Shown in pieces: positions 37,343 through 49,436 of a DNA stretch of 64,000 nt. The number at the start of each line of letters is the position of its first letter. The first letter of the stretch is position 1. Both the position numbers and the translations under genes were made by a program. The DNA is from Levilactobacillus hammesii DSM 16381 (lineage in GTDB: Bacteria; Bacillota; Bacilli; Lactobacillales; Lactobacillaceae). The notes beneath the pieces are model-generated. The model saw only the letters and a list, made by a program, of their open reading frames with translations. It searched no databases and was not told the DNA's origin. The DNA lies in NCBI RefSeq assembly GCF_001434395.1, contig NZ_AZFS01000016.1:35994-99993 (forward strand). The letters run 5' to 3'.

Positions 37343-37648
37343 CTACTTAGCAAGTAATTGTTGTAACTTCCGGACGAAACCCGGATCGGTGATTGCAAGG
37401 ACCGTGCGCGCTGACCCAATGGCCGTGCTCAACTGATCCTTCGTAAAGTCCTCGTTAATTTGGACGTCATAACTGGTGGTCTTATCGCGAAATTGCTTCT
37501 GGCTGGTCTTGCCGGCATCACTTGCCAACAGAACCATCTTGGCCGAGCCATCTCTAACCGCTGCCATGACGAAGGATTCGCCGGTGACCAGCTTACCTGC
37601 TCGCCGAACCAATCCTAAAAGTTGTAAAGCGCGCTCAGAATTAGTCAT
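37343..37648 (-). CDS. ylxQ: L7Ae-family RNA-binding protein (YlxQ)
   Basis: 101 residues: ERALQLLGLVRRAGKLVTGE at the start and LLASDAGKTSQKQF in the middle, typical of the L7Ae/L30e-like YlxQ proteins encoded in nusA operons. It binds RNA; its exact role is unsettled. The start overlaps the ylxR end by 8 bases, which sets ATG 37648. The track-length start would overlap ylxR by more than 140 bases. Confidence 0.93.
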   Translation of the reverse strand: MTNSERALQLLGLVRRAGKLVTGESFVMAAVRDGSAKMVLLASDAGKTSQKQFRDKTTSYDVQINEDFTKDQLSTAIGSARTVLAITDPGFVRKLQQLLAK

Positions 37649-37937
37649 TGTCGAATAATTCCCGCCGTGCTTGTTGGTGATCCACGTAAGCAATGAGGTC
37701 ATCATAGAACGTCTCGTCAATCTTAACGCCAAAGACGTGATCAAAAGTCCGTTCCTTCTTGGCCCGTTTGGCAATGTCCACATCTAAAGCGATGTAGGCA
37801 CCGCGACCGGATTGCTTGCCGGTCGGGTCGACACTAACTTCTTGGTCCTGGTTGCGTACAACCCGTACCAATTGCTTCTTAGGTGCCATTTCCCCAGTCA
37901 CAATATCCTTGCGCATGGGGATCTTCCGTTGTTTCAT
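37641..37937 (-). CDS. rnpM: RNase P modulator RnpM (YlxR)
   Basis: 98 residues, basic: KIPMRKDIVTGEMAPKKQLVR, then the conserved GRGAYIALDVD. In Bacillus subtilis this protein (YlxR, now RnpM) binds the RNase P RNA. It lies between nusA and ylxQ, as usual. AAAGGAGG lies 9 bases before the ATG. Confidence 0.93.
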   Translation of the reverse strand: MKQRKIPMRKDIVTGEMAPKKQLVRVVRNQDQEVSVDPTGKQSGRGAYIALDVDIAKRAKKERTFDHVFGVKIDETFYDDLIAYVDHQQARRELFDND

Positions 37938-37963
37938 GGGACCAACCCTCCTTTAGATGTGGC

Positions 37964-39199
37964 CTATTCGGCTGATGAATCGTCAGCCGTAGCATCACTC
38001 GTCTCATCGGCGTTATCCGCTGTCTCAGACGTTGCTGCATCGGCAGAGACATCATCGGCTGCTTCAGGAGCTACCGTCGTGTCTTCTTCGGCAGCTGGTG
38101 CTTCCGTGACATCATCGTCAGACACTGGCTGTTCGTCAGCAGCCTGGTCAGCTTCCATTATAGCAGAAGCTTCGGATTCTGATTTAATATCAATCTTGTA
38201 ACCCGTCAACTTAGCAGCCAAACGGGCATTTTGCCCCCGCTTACCAATGGCTAATGACAGTTGATAGTCCGGCACGATGACTTGGCAAGCCCGTTCGTTG
38301 TTAGGATCAAAAATAACATCCAAAACTTCGGCAGGATTCAACGCATTGGCGATGAACTTCGCTTCGTCATCCGTCCATTCGACGATATCCATGTTTTCGC
38401 CACCGAGTTCGTTAACGATGGTTTGGACCCGTTGGCCTCGAGGCCCAACACTGGTCCCGACAGGATCGATATCAGGGTTGTTTGAACGAACCGCAACCTT
38501 GGCCCGATCACCGGCTTCGCGGGCAATCGCCATGATTTCAACGGTACCATCGAAGATTTCAGGCACTTCTTGTTCGAACAAGCGCTTCAATAAATCAGCG
38601 TGTGTCCGGCTAACAAAAACCTGAGGACCCTTTGTGGCATTCTCAACCCGGGTCACGTAAACCTTGATCCGGTCATGAATCCGGTACGTTTCGTTTGGCA
38701 TCTGGTCTTGACGGCCCATAACGGCTTCAACCTTACCTAAGCTAACGTAGACAAAACGGGAATCCTGACGTTCAACTTCACCGGTGATGATTTCATTTTC
38801 ATACTGGCTGTATTGATCGTAAATGATGTTCCGTTCGGCTTCACGAACCCGTTGTAAGATGACTTGTTTAGCCGTCTGCGCTGCAATCCGACCGAAGTTC
38901 TTAGGCGTCACTTCGAACTTGATGTCATCACCAATTTCGTAGCCCTTGCTGATAGCCAAGGCGTCGTCTAAGCTGACTTCCAGCCGTGAATCGTAGACTT
39001 GGTCAACGACTTTCTTAACGGCAAAGACGTGAATGTCACCTTTCTTTTGGTCGAATTGAACTTCAACGTTTTGGGCTTGGTCGTAGTTCCGCTTGTAAGC
39101 TGAGACTAAGGCCGCTTCCAAAGCTTCAATAACGACTGACTTCTGGATACCCTTCTCCGTCTCAAGGACGTCAAGGGCACCTAATAATTCTTTACTCAT
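37964..39199 (-). CDS. nusA: Transcription termination/antitermination factor
   Basis: 411 residues. The order is: N-terminal RNA polymerase-binding domain (LLGALDVLETEKGI), S1 domain (~130-200), and two KH domains with SVGPRGQRVQ and LAIGKRGQNARLAA. A Glu/Asp/Ala/Thr-rich acidic tail (~350-411) is lineage-specific. It modulates pausing, termination and ribosome-RNAP coupling. AAGGAG is 11 bases ahead of the ATG. Confidence 0.98.
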   Translation of the reverse strand: MSKELLGALDVLETEKGIQKSVVIEALEAALVSAYKRNYDQAQNVEVQFDQKKGDIHVFAVKKVVDQVYDSRLEVSLDDALAISKGYEIGDDIKFEVTPKNFGRIAAQTAKQVILQRVREAERNIIYDQYSQYENEIITGEVERQDSRFVYVSLGKVEAVMGRQDQMPNETYRIHDRIKVYVTRVENATKGPQVFVSRTHADLLKRLFEQEVPEIFDGTVEIMAIAREAGDRAKVAVRSNNPDIDPVGTSVGPRGQRVQTIVNELGGENMDIVEWTDDEAKFIANALNPAEVLDVIFDPNNERACQVIVPDYQLSLAIGKRGQNARLAAKLTGYKIDIKSESEASAIMEADQAADEQPVSDDDVTEAPAAEEDTTVAPEAADDVSADAATSETADNADETSDATADDSSAE

Positions 39200-39222
39200 G
39201 TTGTGTTTCGCTCCTTATTTAG

Positions 39223-39696
39223 TTAGAACTTGATGGCTAACCGGGCTTGGGCAATCGCATCGCGTGGAATGGTCAACGTCTTGATGCGTCCCTTTAAATT
39301 AACAGTTAAGTCCAAGGAATCGTCACGCAATGCTTCTAACGTGCCTTCATAGACCTTGCTTTGACCAATCTTTTGGTAGAGAGAAACGTGAATATAATCA
39401 CCCACGGCTCGCTCAAAATCTTCCGGCTTCTTCAGCGGCCGTTCAGCGCCCGGTGAAGAAACTTCGAGGAAGTAGGCTTGGGGAATGGGATCAGGGTCAA
39501 TGGCATCCAGCTTTTCGGATAGCTCATCACTCACCATCGCACATTCTTCAATATTAATGCCCCCGGGCTTATCAATGTAGAGCCGTAGATACCAGCTCTT
39601 ACCTTCCTTGACAAATTCAACGTCAACTAATTCAAACTGATGATGCGCCACAATTGGCTGGGCCAGGGCCGTCACGGTCTCGACGACTGTACTCAA
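39223..39696 (-). CDS. rimP: Ribosome maturation factor
   Basis: 157 residues beginning (TTG)[13 protein letters not shown]. The TTG at 39696 is chosen because AGGAGG lies 9 bases ahead, while the ATG at 39750 has no site and falls at the upstream terminator. Signatures: [17 protein letters not shown] and [12 protein letters not shown]. It helps assemble the 30S subunit and heads the rimP-nusA-infB operon. Confidence 0.96.
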   Translation of the reverse strand: MSTVVETVTALAQPIVAHHQFELVDVEFVKEGKSWYLRLYIDKPGGINIEECAMVSDELSEKLDAIDPDPIPQAYFLEVSSPGAERPLKKPEDFERAVGDYIHVSLYQKIGQSKVYEGTLEALRDDSLDLTVNLKGRIKTLTIPRDAIAQARLAIKF

Positions 39697-39723
39697 AGAA
39701 TTCCGCCTCCTACATTTTTCCAT

Positions 39724-39752
39724 TAAAAAGAGTGAGCATGGACTGCTCACTC
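39724..39752 (-). terminator. Terminator before rimP
   Basis: GAGTGAGCA/TGCTCACTC with a 5-base loop and five T. It ends the transcript of the small membrane protein at 39824-40099. Confidence 0.85.
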
Positions 39753-39823
39753 ATTTAAAAAACGAGTTTAACTACAAAGCTTACTTTACTACAGTTCACG
39801 CGGGATTGCAACCATTGTGCTAC

Positions 39824-40099
39824 CTACTGTTCGCAAGTAAACAGGAGCAAAACAAATCCCGCAATCGTAATGAATTCAAAAACCAATAAGTTTAACCGAT
39901 TCAACGCCATTTCCTTTAAGCTAATCGCCTTGATCACGGTCAGAATGAACGCGATCAGGAAGTAACCGATCACAACTGCTAAAAATGGAACGGCCGCGAC
40001 AGTTGATACCAAGCCAAACAACACATAACCTAAACCGATCAAACAATAGCCTGCCAGAAATAGCCAACCGTCTGGTAAACGTGCAAACCGCTGTAGCAT
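39824..40099 (-). CDS. Small membrane protein, 91 aa, probably CcpA-controlled
   Basis: Three hydrophobic helices: ~12-30 (WLFLAGYCLIGLGYVLFGL), ~34-57 and ~68-88. I do not recognise a family. ATG 40099 is chosen; an upstream GTG at 40108 overlaps the weak GGGTG ribosome site. It forms a monocistronic unit with its own promoter, cre site and terminator, so expression probably depends on sugar supply. Confidence 0.7.
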   Translation of the reverse strand: MLQRFARLPDGWLFLAGYCLIGLGYVLFGLVSTVAAVPFLAVVIGYFLIAFILTVIKAISLKEMALNRLNLLVFEFITIAGFVLLLFTCEQ

Positions 40100-40154
40100 G
40101 GTGAACACCCGCTTTCGTTAAAGTTTAGTAATGGTTCCTTGATTCCTCACCATT

Positions 40155-40183
40155 ATTGTACCATAATTTGACGATTCTGTAAG
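40155..40183 (-). promoter_or_regulatory. Promoter of the 91-aa membrane protein gene
   Basis: CTTACA, 17 bases, TACAAT on the minus strand; the -35 lies inside the cre site. The presence of this promoter argues against the ORF 40125-40388 on the same strand. The rest of the gap to polC holds only the polC terminator. Confidence 0.7.
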
Positions 40184-40191
40184 CGCTTACT
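40178..40191. promoter_or_regulatory. cre site (CcpA binding)
   Basis: TGTAAGCGCTTACT matches the consensus TGWNANCGNTNWCA at all but the last base. It covers the -35 of the adjacent promoter, which predicts carbon-catabolite repression. Confidence 0.75.
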
Positions 40192-40441
40192 ATGCTATTA
40201 ATCCTGATAAAGACGGGTTGTGAAACAACCGCTTCAAGCCGCGACTTTACTGGATTTTTACGACCGTTTACTTTGCGCGTCACTGTAAAGTACACGTGGT
40301 ATCCATAACCGTTCGTCTCGAGCGTAATATGAAACAACTTAGACTCCACAACCAATTTAGATTTAAAATGATTCACGCCACTGGACAAAAAGACGGGACT
40401 GCCGCCTAAAATTCGTTAGTTATGAGATAAGCCCAGCTCGC

Positions 40442-40487
40442 CAAAAAAGGTTCACCGCGCAGGCAGACTGCCTACGCGGTGAACCTC
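40442..40487 (-). terminator. Terminator of polC
   Basis: Very long stem AGGTTCACCGCG-AGGCA paired with TGCCT-CGCGGTGAACCT, followed by six T on the minus strand. Confidence 0.93.
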
Positions 40488-40566
40488 ATCATTCAAGTTA
40501 ATGGTTAACGCATACAGCAGTGACTGCTACCGTCGTCTGCACGATCACATCAGCCACCGAGTACTT

Positions 40567-43500
40567 TTACATCATGTCGTCAAACAAGCTCAGTTGGTTT
40601 TCATCAGGTAAGCCATCGAGCACACCGTTTTCGGTCATGAAATCGATCAACGTTTTCGAAACCTTGCCCCGCTTAGCCAAGTCTTCCTTAGAAATAAATG
40701 GCCGGTCGTTACGCGCCGCCACAATCTGCTTGGCCACGTTCAGACCCAGGCCAGGTGCTGCCTTAAATGGCGCAATCAACGTGTTACCGTCAATGATCCA
40801 TTCAGCTGCATCCGACTTTTCTAGGTCAATCATTTTGAATTCAAAACCACGTTCCAACATTTCATTGGCCAGTTCCAGCACCGTCAAGAGATTCTTTTCC
40901 TTGGTGGAGGCGTCCATCCCCTTGTCATTAATCTCTTTCATCGCTGCCTTAACCGCCGTCTTCCCTTGTGACATGGCCACGACATCAAAGTCGTCTGCCC
41001 GAACAGAGAAGTATGCTGAATAGTAGATAATTGGAAAGTAGACCTTGAAGTAAGCCACCCGTAGCGCCATCAGCACGTAGGCTGCGGCATGGGCCCGGGG
41101 GAACATGTACTTGATCTTTAAACAAGAATCAATGTACCAGTCCGGACAGTCGGTTTCCTTCATTTTCTCTTGCCACTCGTCTGGAATCCCTCGGCCTTTC
41201 CGCACGTGTTCCATCACCTGGAAGGACGTTTCGGAATCGAGACCGAAGTTGATCAAGTCGGTCATGATGTTATCACGACACCCAATCACGTTGGCGATGG
41301 TGGCGGTACCGGCCTTGATGAGTTCTTCGGCATTGCCCAACCACACGTCGGTCCCGTGAGACAGACCAGAAATCTGAAGCAACTGTGAGTAGTTCTTCGG
41401 GTGCGTTTCTTCAAGCATCCCCCGCACGAAACGCGTCCCAAATTCTGGCACACCCAGCGTCCCCGTCTTGGACTGAATCTGTTCCGGCGTGACGCCGAGC
41501 GAATCCGTGCCAGAGAACAGGGCCATCACGCCCGGATCATCCATCGGAATCGTCTGGGGATCAACCCCCGACAAATCTTGGAGGGTCCGGATCATGGTCG
41601 GGTCATCATGTCCCAGAATATCAATCTTCAGGATGTTATCGTGAATCGAATGGAAATCAAAGTGGGTCGTTTGCCAAGCCGCGTTCTGGTCATCGGCGGG
41701 ATACTGAATCGGCGTAAAGTCGTAAATATCCATGTAGTCCGGCACAACAATGATCCCCGCGGGATGTTGTCCGGTCGTCCGTTTAACCCCGGTCGCACCC
41801 TTGGCTAGCCGATCAATTTCCGCGCCCCGGAACGTCTGCTCCGTGTCACGCTCGTAGGCCTTCACGTACCCGTAAGCCGTCTTATCCGCCACCGTACCAA
41901 TCGTTCCGGCACGGTAAACGTTCTTCTCACCGAACAACACCTTGGTGTAGTTATGGGCAATCGGTTGGTAGTCTCCCGAGAAGTTCAAATCGATATCGGG
42001 CACCTTGTTCCCCTTGAAACCTAAGAAGGTTTCGAACGGAATGTTATGGCCATCGCCAATCATCAACGTGCCACAGTTCGGGCAGTTCTTTTCGGGCAAA
42101 TCGTAACCGGAACTGTATTCCCCTTTGGTATAGAACTTAGAGTATTGGCAGTTCGGGCACCGATAATGTGGCGGCAGTGGGTTCACTTCGGTAATCCCGG
42201 TAAACGTGGCCACCACACTGGACCCAACGGACCCCCGTGACCCAACTAAATACCCGTCCTTGTTGGACTTGGCAACTAACCGTTGGGCGATCAAATAAAT
42301 CACGGAGAACCCGTTCCCAATGATTGACTTCAGTTCCCGGTCAACCCGGTGTTGCACCAATTCAGGTAGTGGGTTGCCATACCACGCATGCGCCGTATCC
42401 ATGGTCCGTTGCCGAATTTCGTCTTCGGCCCCTTCCATTCGTGGCGTATACAGTTTATCCTTCAACGGATGAACCTCATCGACATCGTTGGCAATCTTCT
42501 GGGTATTGGTCACAACAATTTCTTTAGCCGTGTCTTCGCCTAGGTAAGCAAAGTCGGCCAGCATTTCATCAGTCGTCATAAAGTGGGCATCCGGCAACTC
42601 CTGCCGGTTCAACGGATTGGCCCCACCCTGTGAGTGAATCAAGATCTTACGATAAATGTAGTCTTCTGGGTTCAAGTAGTGTACGTCACCCGTAGCGACC
42701 ACCGGTTTATTCAGGTCATGGCCCAACTGCACCATGTTACCCACGATTTCTTCCAGGTTGGACTCATCGGCAATCAGCCCTGAATCAATGAGTGGCTGGT
42801 AAGCAGCCTTGGGTTGCACTTCCAGGTAATCGTAGTACTTGGCTTTCGCCGCTGCTTCAACCTGTCCTTTTTGCATCATCGCGGTGAAGACTTCACCAGA
42901 GGAACAGGCCGAGCCCACAATGATCCCTTCACGGTAGTGGTCGAGCACGCTCCGAGGGACCCGGGGCACCCGATAGTAGTACTCCACGTTGGAAGCCGAG
43001 ACCAATTTGAACATGTTCTTCAAGCCCTCTTGCGTCTTCGCAATCAGGATAGCATGACTCGGCCGTGCGTGCTTATACGCATCGTTATCGGTCATGTGAT
43101 CGTTGAGCTGATCGTGATACTGAATATCATAGCGATCCTCAGCATCCTTTAAGAAAAGGTAATTCAGGTGACCGGTAGACTCCGCATCATAAACGGCCCG
43201 GTGATGGTGTTCCAGACTGACGTGGAAGCGTTTAGCCAGCGTATTCAACCGATAACTCTTCAAGGTAGGATATAGGAATCGTGCCAACGTTAAGGTATCG
43301 ATGATGGGATTGCTGATCTCAGGCATATTGTGCCGCTTGTAACCGGTATTCATGAACCCCACGTCAAACGTGACGTTATGTCCAACGATGATGGCATCGC
43401 CGCAGAATTCCCGGAAGAGCTTGAAGACTTCTTCTTCGGATTTGGACCCCGCCACCATATCATCGGTAATACTGGTCAAATTCGTGGTCTGTTCGGACAG

Positions 43501-44910
43501 TGGGAAACCAGGGTCGATGAATTCCTCGAACTGAGCAATCACGTTCTTATGCTCCATTTTAACCGCGGAAAGTTCGATCACCTTGTCATAGATGGCTGAC
43601 AATCCGGTCGTTTCCACGTCAAAGACCACATAAGTCGCCCCATCTAGCGGGACGTGAGCACTGTTATATCCGATGGGAACCCCATCGTCGACCAGGTTGG
43701 CTTCAACCCCGTAAAGCATTTTGATACCAGCCTTGGCCCCGGCATTGAAGGCGGCCGGGAATCCCTGCACGTCGGCATGATCCGTAATCGCCAACGCGGG
43801 CATGCCCCACTTCTTGGCCTGGCTGACGTAATCCCCAATCGGATTAGTGGCGTCCATTTGACTCATGGTCGTGTGCAAATGCAATTCGACCCGCTTCTCA
43901 TCGGCCGGCGCCTTGTCTTGACGACTGGCATGCTTGACCTCATTGATGTCGTAGGCGTTCAAGGCCAGATCACGCATGAAGCTGTCTTCCTGAACACTCC
44001 CACGAACTTTGACCCAACTGCCCTCTTCAACCCCGGCAAATTGGGCCTCATCCTCGGCACCCCGTGAGAACTTTTTAACGACAATAGACGATGTATAATC
44101 AGTAATCTTAATGGTCAATAACTGCCGACCGGAACGGAGCTTTCGAATTTCCTTGTCAAAGATGTACCCTTCGACGATAACGGAACGTTCTTCTTGCGTA
44201 ATGTCCACCATCCGCATCGTCGGCTGGTCACCCTTGATGGCCTTCCCAATTTGGGTTGGACCGCTGGCCGCCTGAACGTCACCGTTACTCTGGCTGGCCC
44301 GTTTCTGGTTGGCCTTTTCAATAGCCGCAGCGGCCTGCTGGGCCAACTGTGCGTCGGTCTTTTCTTGCCGTGCCTTAAATTCGTCAATCTTGGCCTGTGA
44401 TTTGGACTCATCGACCATGACGTGAATATTAAATTTAGGAAAACCGGCCTGGCGATAGGTCTCCTCAATGGGCCCCAACGCCTGAGTCGTCAAGAAATTC
44501 TTGACCACTTCATTCTGGGCGTATAACAGAACCCGTCCGTCTGGATCCAATTGTGGGACTTGTGACTGGCAGAGTTCCTGAACCAGGTTCCCCGTCAATC
44601 CGCTGTTCTTCACAATCCATTCCCAGTAGTCACCGAGTAACCGATCCGTGAGTTCCGGTTGGTCAACTTCGACCGAAGCCTCAACCGTTGCAATTTCCCG
44701 AAAGGCAATCTGTAAATGATTATGAAATTCCACAAACGCCGTAAAGGGCAGAATGCTGGGTAATTTTAAGTAAAAATGCCAGCGCCGGGACTGTTCATGA
44801 ACGGTCAACCGGTCAATCGTCGCCGTTTGGAAGTACGACTGGTCCGCCGCACCGGACAAATCTAGTTGTTGTAATAATTTTTCGAATAATGCATGGCGAT
44901 CTTCGTCCAC
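40567..44910 (-). CDS. polC: DNA polymerase III alpha subunit, PolC type
   Basis: 1447 residues: the replicative polymerase of low-GC Gram-positives. Order: N-terminal domains, an OB domain, a PHP domain ([14 protein letters not shown], ~345) split by the inserted DEDDh 3'-5' exonuclease ([14 protein letters not shown], ~430, to [15 protein letters not shown]). The polymerase domain follows, with a zinc-binding pair ([10 protein letters not shown] and, later, NCPNCGT) and [11 protein letters not shown]. Start is GTG 44910 behind GGAG. Proofreading and polymerase are in one chain, as expected for PolC. Confidence 0.98.
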   Translation of the reverse strand: MDEDRHALFEKLLQQLDLSGAADQSYFQTATIDRLTVHEQSRRWHFYLKLPSILPFTAFVEFHNHLQIAFREIATVEASVEVDQPELTDRLLGDYWEWIVKNSGLTGNLVQELCQSQVPQLDPDGRVLLYAQNEVVKNFLTTQALGPIEETYRQAGFPKFNIHVMVDESKSQAKIDEFKARQEKTDAQLAQQAAAAIEKANQKRASQSNGDVQAASGPTQIGKAIKGDQPTMRMVDITQEERSVIVEGYIFDKEIRKLRSGRQLLTIKITDYTSSIVVKKFSRGAEDEAQFAGVEEGSWVKVRGSVQEDSFMRDLALNAYDINEVKHASRQDKAPADEKRVELHLHTTMSQMDATNPIGDYVSQAKKWGMPALAITDHADVQGFPAAFNAGAKAGIKMLYGVEANLVDDGVPIGYNSAHVPLDGATYVVFDVETTGLSAIYDKVIELSAVKMEHKNVIAQFEEFIDPGFPLSEQTTNLTSITDDMVAGSKSEEEVFKLFREFCGDAIIVGHNVTFDVGFMNTGYKRHNMPEISNPIIDTLTLARFLYPTLKSYRLNTLAKRFHVSLEHHHRAVYDAESTGHLNYLFLKDAEDRYDIQYHDQLNDHMTDNDAYKHARPSHAILIAKTQEGLKNMFKLVSASNVEYYYRVPRVPRSVLDHYREGIIVGSACSSGEVFTAMMQKGQVEAAAKAKYYDYLEVQPKAAYQPLIDSGLIADESNLEEIVGNMVQLGHDLNKPVVATGDVHYLNPEDYIYRKILIHSQGGANPLNRQELPDAHFMTTDEMLADFAYLGEDTAKEIVVTNTQKIANDVDEVHPLKDKLYTPRMEGAEDEIRQRTMDTAHAWYGNPLPELVQHRVDRELKSIIGNGFSVIYLIAQRLVAKSNKDGYLVGSRGSVGSSVVATFTGITEVNPLPPHYRCPNCQYSKFYTKGEYSSGYDLPEKNCPNCGTLMIGDGHNIPFETFLGFKGNKVPDIDLNFSGDYQPIAHNYTKVLFGEKNVYRAGTIGTVADKTAYGYVKAYERDTEQTFRGAEIDRLAKGATGVKRTTGQHPAGIIVVPDYMDIYDFTPIQYPADDQNAAWQTTHFDFHSIHDNILKIDILGHDDPTMIRTLQDLSGVDPQTIPMDDPGVMALFSGTDSLGVTPEQIQSKTGTLGVPEFGTRFVRGMLEETHPKNYSQLLQISGLSHGTDVWLGNAEELIKAGTATIANVIGCRDNIMTDLINFGLDSETSFQVMEHVRKGRGIPDEWQEKMKETDCPDWYIDSCLKIKYMFPRAHAAAYVLMALRVAYFKVYFPIIYYSAYFSVRADDFDVVAMSQGKTAVKAAMKEINDKGMDASTKEKNLLTVLELANEMLERGFEFKMIDLEKSDAAEWIIDGNTLIAPFKAAPGLGLNVAKQIVAARNDRPFISKEDLAKRGKVSKTLIDFMTENGVLDGLPDENQLSLFDDMM

Positions 44911-45001
44911 AAGCGAACTCCTTTCACACTATCTAACCTTCTTGTTCCTTACTCTCTATCCCTGATTGGTCGCGAAAATGTTGTGTTCTACCGCCTGCGA
45001 T

Positions 45002-45165
45002 GGTCAAGAATTCCGGCGTCTGTGGGGACCGCCTGCGGCCTAAAAAGCGGTCCTCCGGCTCGGTTTGAAGCCCGGCAAATTTCGCCGGTCTCCAAACACG
45101 TCCCACGCTGTAAGCCGAAAAAGCATCGGCTAACACCGTTGTCACGGCTGCCTCCATCCTTGACC
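45002..45165. repeat. Structured spacer element A: three hairpins closed by GGTCAAG/CTTGACC
   Basis: The outer arms GGTCAAG (45002-45008) and CTTGACC (45159-45165) enclose three stems. These are GGACCGC/GCGGTCC (45026-45053), GTTTG with inner CCGGC/GCCGG and CAAAC (45063-45097), and AGCCGA/TCGGCT (45113-45131). No ORF in it has a ribosome site. It lies between polC and proS. Confidence 0.5.
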
Positions 45166-45248
45166 CTCTCCGGCTAACGGCAACATTGTCGCACCACAAT
45201 ACCGAAAAGACGACCTTAAATTGTGACACTCCCGTAGCCGCTAGTGAA

Positions 45249-45399
45249 GCCAAATTTGGGCTCAGCCGTGGGATTTTCCAAGCGCTCTGGCTTGGAAAAT
45301 GGCGACTTTGAGACGTGAACTTTTCGGCTCAAAGCGAGGAAGAAGACCGCTCTTAAGGCTTCTTCCGTCCTGCCCACCGCGTTCCGGCCCAAATTTGGC
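45249..45399. repeat. Structured spacer element B: three hairpins closed by a 13-base inverted repeat
   Basis: The outer arms GCCAAATTTGGGC (45249-45261) and GCCCAAATTTGGC (45387-45399) are exact reverse complements, with GTGGG/CCCAC inside. They enclose ATTTTCCAAGC/GCTTGGAAAAT (45273-45300), CTTTGAG/CTCAAAG (45306-45334) and GGAAGAAG/CTTCTTCC (45338-45366). With element A it fills most of the 590-base polC-proS gap. Confidence 0.55.
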
Positions 45400-45464
45400 A
45401 AACGGCAAGGCGGCCAGCAGACACAATCGTTGCCCCGCCACTTTCGGTTCTTTGATTGAAAGAC

Positions 45465-45494
45465 TAAAAAGACCAGCCGCTAGCTGGTCTTTTC
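45465..45494 (-). terminator. Terminator of proS
   Basis: AAGACCAGC/GCTGGTCTT stem followed by T on the minus strand, just after the proS stop. Confidence 0.88.
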
Positions 45495-45500
45495 GGTAAG

Positions 45501-47246
<1,746 letters not shown>

Positions 47247-47249
47247 TTA

Positions 47250-48527
47250 CTAGTGAATAAAGTAGCGTTCGATGTCATTCCAGGTAACCAGTAACATCAG
47301 GATTACCAGGAAGCCGACACCCACCAGCGTGATCCCCGCTTCCACATTTTCGGAAAGGGGCTTGCGCCGGATTGCCTCAATAAAGTTCAATAATATTTTA
47401 CCACCATCTAAGGCAGGAATTGGTAGTAAATTGACAATTGCCAAGTTAATTGAGAGAAAGGCCAAGAAGTTCAGAACGCCAACGAGGCCAAACTGCGTGG
47501 CTTGCGAGGTCGTCGCAAAAATGGCCACGGGTCCACCCAAGTCGTTGAGACTAAAGTGCCCGGAAACCATGGACCACAGCGCACCGAACAAGGCCTTCGT
47601 CATGGTCCACGTCTGGGTAAACCCAGACAGCAAGATCGGTCCGATATGCTTGTTTTGCGCCTGTGTAATGCCAATCATCCCAACCGTCTTACCATTGGAT
47701 TTTTCACCCTTAGGCGTCAGCGTCAGTGTCTTCTTGGCACCGTCTCGCTGAATAACCACCTTGGTGGCCTTATTGGCACGGGGCTGAATCGCCGTACTCA
47801 ACGACGTCCAGTCCTTCGTCTGTTGGCCATTGACCGACAAAATCTTATCGTTGGTCTGAATTCCCGCTTTTTTGGCGACCGAAACGGGTGAATTCGCCAC
47901 CTGAACCTGATTGGTCCCCATCGCGACGCCACCCTGAACGAACGACATCAACATAAACGTCACAATCGCCAGAATGATGTTATTCATTGGTCCCGCAAAG
48001 TTGGTCATCAACCGGCGTCCTAAAGAAGCCGACTGAAATTGAACGTCTTTGGGGGCAATCTGCAGCTCGGTGCCATCGGTCTCGATAATCGTCGCATTGT
48101 GCGCCACGGGGTACCGTTTAACCTCTGACTCATCACCGTTTTCATAGCCCTCAATCCAGAGTTCCTCTTCCAGATCAGACCCGGTAATTTCTACCGGAAT
48201 CCCATTAAATAATGTCGACTTTTTACTAGCATTAATCCGTTCAACTTGATCATCTTTACCGAGGTACAGACTCACAGGGGTTCCCGGTTTAATCTCGTCT
48301 TCATCGTCCTCGGCACCGGCCATGCGGACGTACCCACCAACTGGCAAAAGGCGAACCGTATAGGTGGTTCCATCCTTGCCCCGCCGATAAAACAGCTTGG
48401 GGCCCATACCAATGGAAAATTCTCGGACTAAAATCCCGCCACGTTTGGCAAAATAGAAATGACCAAACTCATGGACAATGACCAGAATCCCAAAGACGAT
48501 AATAAAGGTAATAATCGTTGTAATCAC
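47250..48527 (-). CDS. rseP: Site-2-type zinc metalloprotease (M50)
   Basis: 425 residues. The zinc motif HEFGH (His19-Glu20, His23) is in the first transmembrane helix. A cytoplasmic/extracellular PDZ region (~190-270) and the third zinc ligand region NLLPIPALDGG follow, with four hydrophobic helices in all. It cuts membrane-embedded anti-sigma factors or signal peptides. GTG 48527 is preferred to the ORF start at 48611, because AGAAGGG lies 8 bases ahead and the conserved sequence begins there. Confidence 0.96.
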   Translation of the reverse strand: MITTIITFIIVFGILVIVHEFGHFYFAKRGGILVREFSIGMGPKLFYRRGKDGTTYTVRLLPVGGYVRMAGAEDDEDEIKPGTPVSLYLGKDDQVERINASKKSTLFNGIPVEITGSDLEEELWIEGYENGDESEVKRYPVAHNATIIETDGTELQIAPKDVQFQSASLGRRLMTNFAGPMNNIILAIVTFMLMSFVQGGVAMGTNQVQVANSPVSVAKKAGIQTNDKILSVNGQQTKDWTSLSTAIQPRANKATKVVIQRDGAKKTLTLTPKGEKSNGKTVGMIGITQAQNKHIGPILLSGFTQTWTMTKALFGALWSMVSGHFSLNDLGGPVAIFATTSQATQFGLVGVLNFLAFLSINLAIVNLLPIPALDGGKILLNFIEAIRRKPLSENVEAGITLVGVGFLVILMLLVTWNDIERYFIH

Positions 48528-48626
48528 AGCTGTCGTCCCTTCTACTGTTCGTATTGATTTGTCGTTTTTTAACTGCTGTATAGCATACCCTAACCACCCT
48601 AGATGGCGCAAGCGAACAGCAAGAAG

Positions 48627-49415
48627 TTAAATCAACCCAAACAAATGGATAACAGGCAGAACTAACAGTAAACTGTCAAACCGGTCTAAAATCCCACCGT
48701 GGCCGGGCAGAATCTTACCAGAATCTTTGACACCATAATACCGCTTGAGTGCCGACTCAACTAAGTCACCAAACTGACCAACGATTGAAAAGATCAACGT
48801 TAAAATAATCATGACAATTAAACTGTAGTGACCAATTGGGAAGAAGTACCAGAAGACACTGCCGACAATGGTGGCCACCAGGGACCCACCAATGGAACCT
48901 TCCCACGTCTTGTTAGGACTGATGTGTGGTGCCAATTTGTGCTTCCCTAATTTCCGACCAATCATGTAGGCGCCGGAATCCGTTGTCCAAACAATAAACA
49001 AGGCGTACAGCAAGGCGACCAGGCTGACGGCCCGAGCCGCAATGAAGAAGTGGAACCCAATCCCGATGTACAGCATGCTCAGGGTAATCATCCCGGCATC
49101 GTCAAAGGAGAACCGGTTCTTGGAAACCACTGTCCGTAGCAACAAGAGCAGCACAAACAGGTAAACGATGTACCAAGGATCCAGGAAGTGTGGCAAGTCT
49201 GCCCACCAGCCCTGTGGTGCAATCACCAGTAGGATCCCAATTCCTGAAATAATTGCTTCTGGACTCACTAAGAGTTTCTTACGCATGATTAAAATTTCTG
49301 ATAAGGCCACTAATCCCAGAGCAAAGGCGGCAATATCAACCCAGATGCCCCCAGCGATGATAATGGGGATAAAGATAATTAAGGCGACAACCGCCGTGAT
49401 AACCCGTTGTTTCAT
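48627..49415 (-). CDS. cdsA: Phosphatidate cytidylyltransferase
   Basis: A 262-residue integral membrane enzyme with seven to eight helices that makes CDP-diacylglycerol for phospholipid synthesis. The C-terminal signature is present: SPNKTWEGSIGG, then SALKRYYGVKDSGKILPGHGG with the catalytic Asp residues. It lies between uppS and rseP, a conserved order. Confidence 0.98.
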   Translation of the reverse strand: MKQRVITAVVALIIFIPIIIAGGIWVDIAAFALGLVALSEILIMRKKLLVSPEAIISGIGILLVIAPQGWWADLPHFLDPWYIVYLFVLLLLLRTVVSKNRFSFDDAGMITLSMLYIGIGFHFFIAARAVSLVALLYALFIVWTTDSGAYMIGRKLGKHKLAPHISPNKTWEGSIGGSLVATIVGSVFWYFFPIGHYSLIVMIILTLIFSIVGQFGDLVESALKRYYGVKDSGKILPGHGGILDRFDSLLLVLPVIHLFGLI

Positions 49416-49436
49416 TTTACAAACTCCTCGGTTTTC

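Noticed and set aside
40125..40388. 87-codon ORF on the minus strand
   Set aside because: TTG start without a ribosome site, and it contains the promoter and cre site of the next gene; no membrane, signal or domain pattern.
44893..45499. Four ORFs of 61-106 codons in the polC-proS spacer
   Set aside because: They overlap one another on both strands, lack ribosome sites and follow the inverted repeats of the structured elements.
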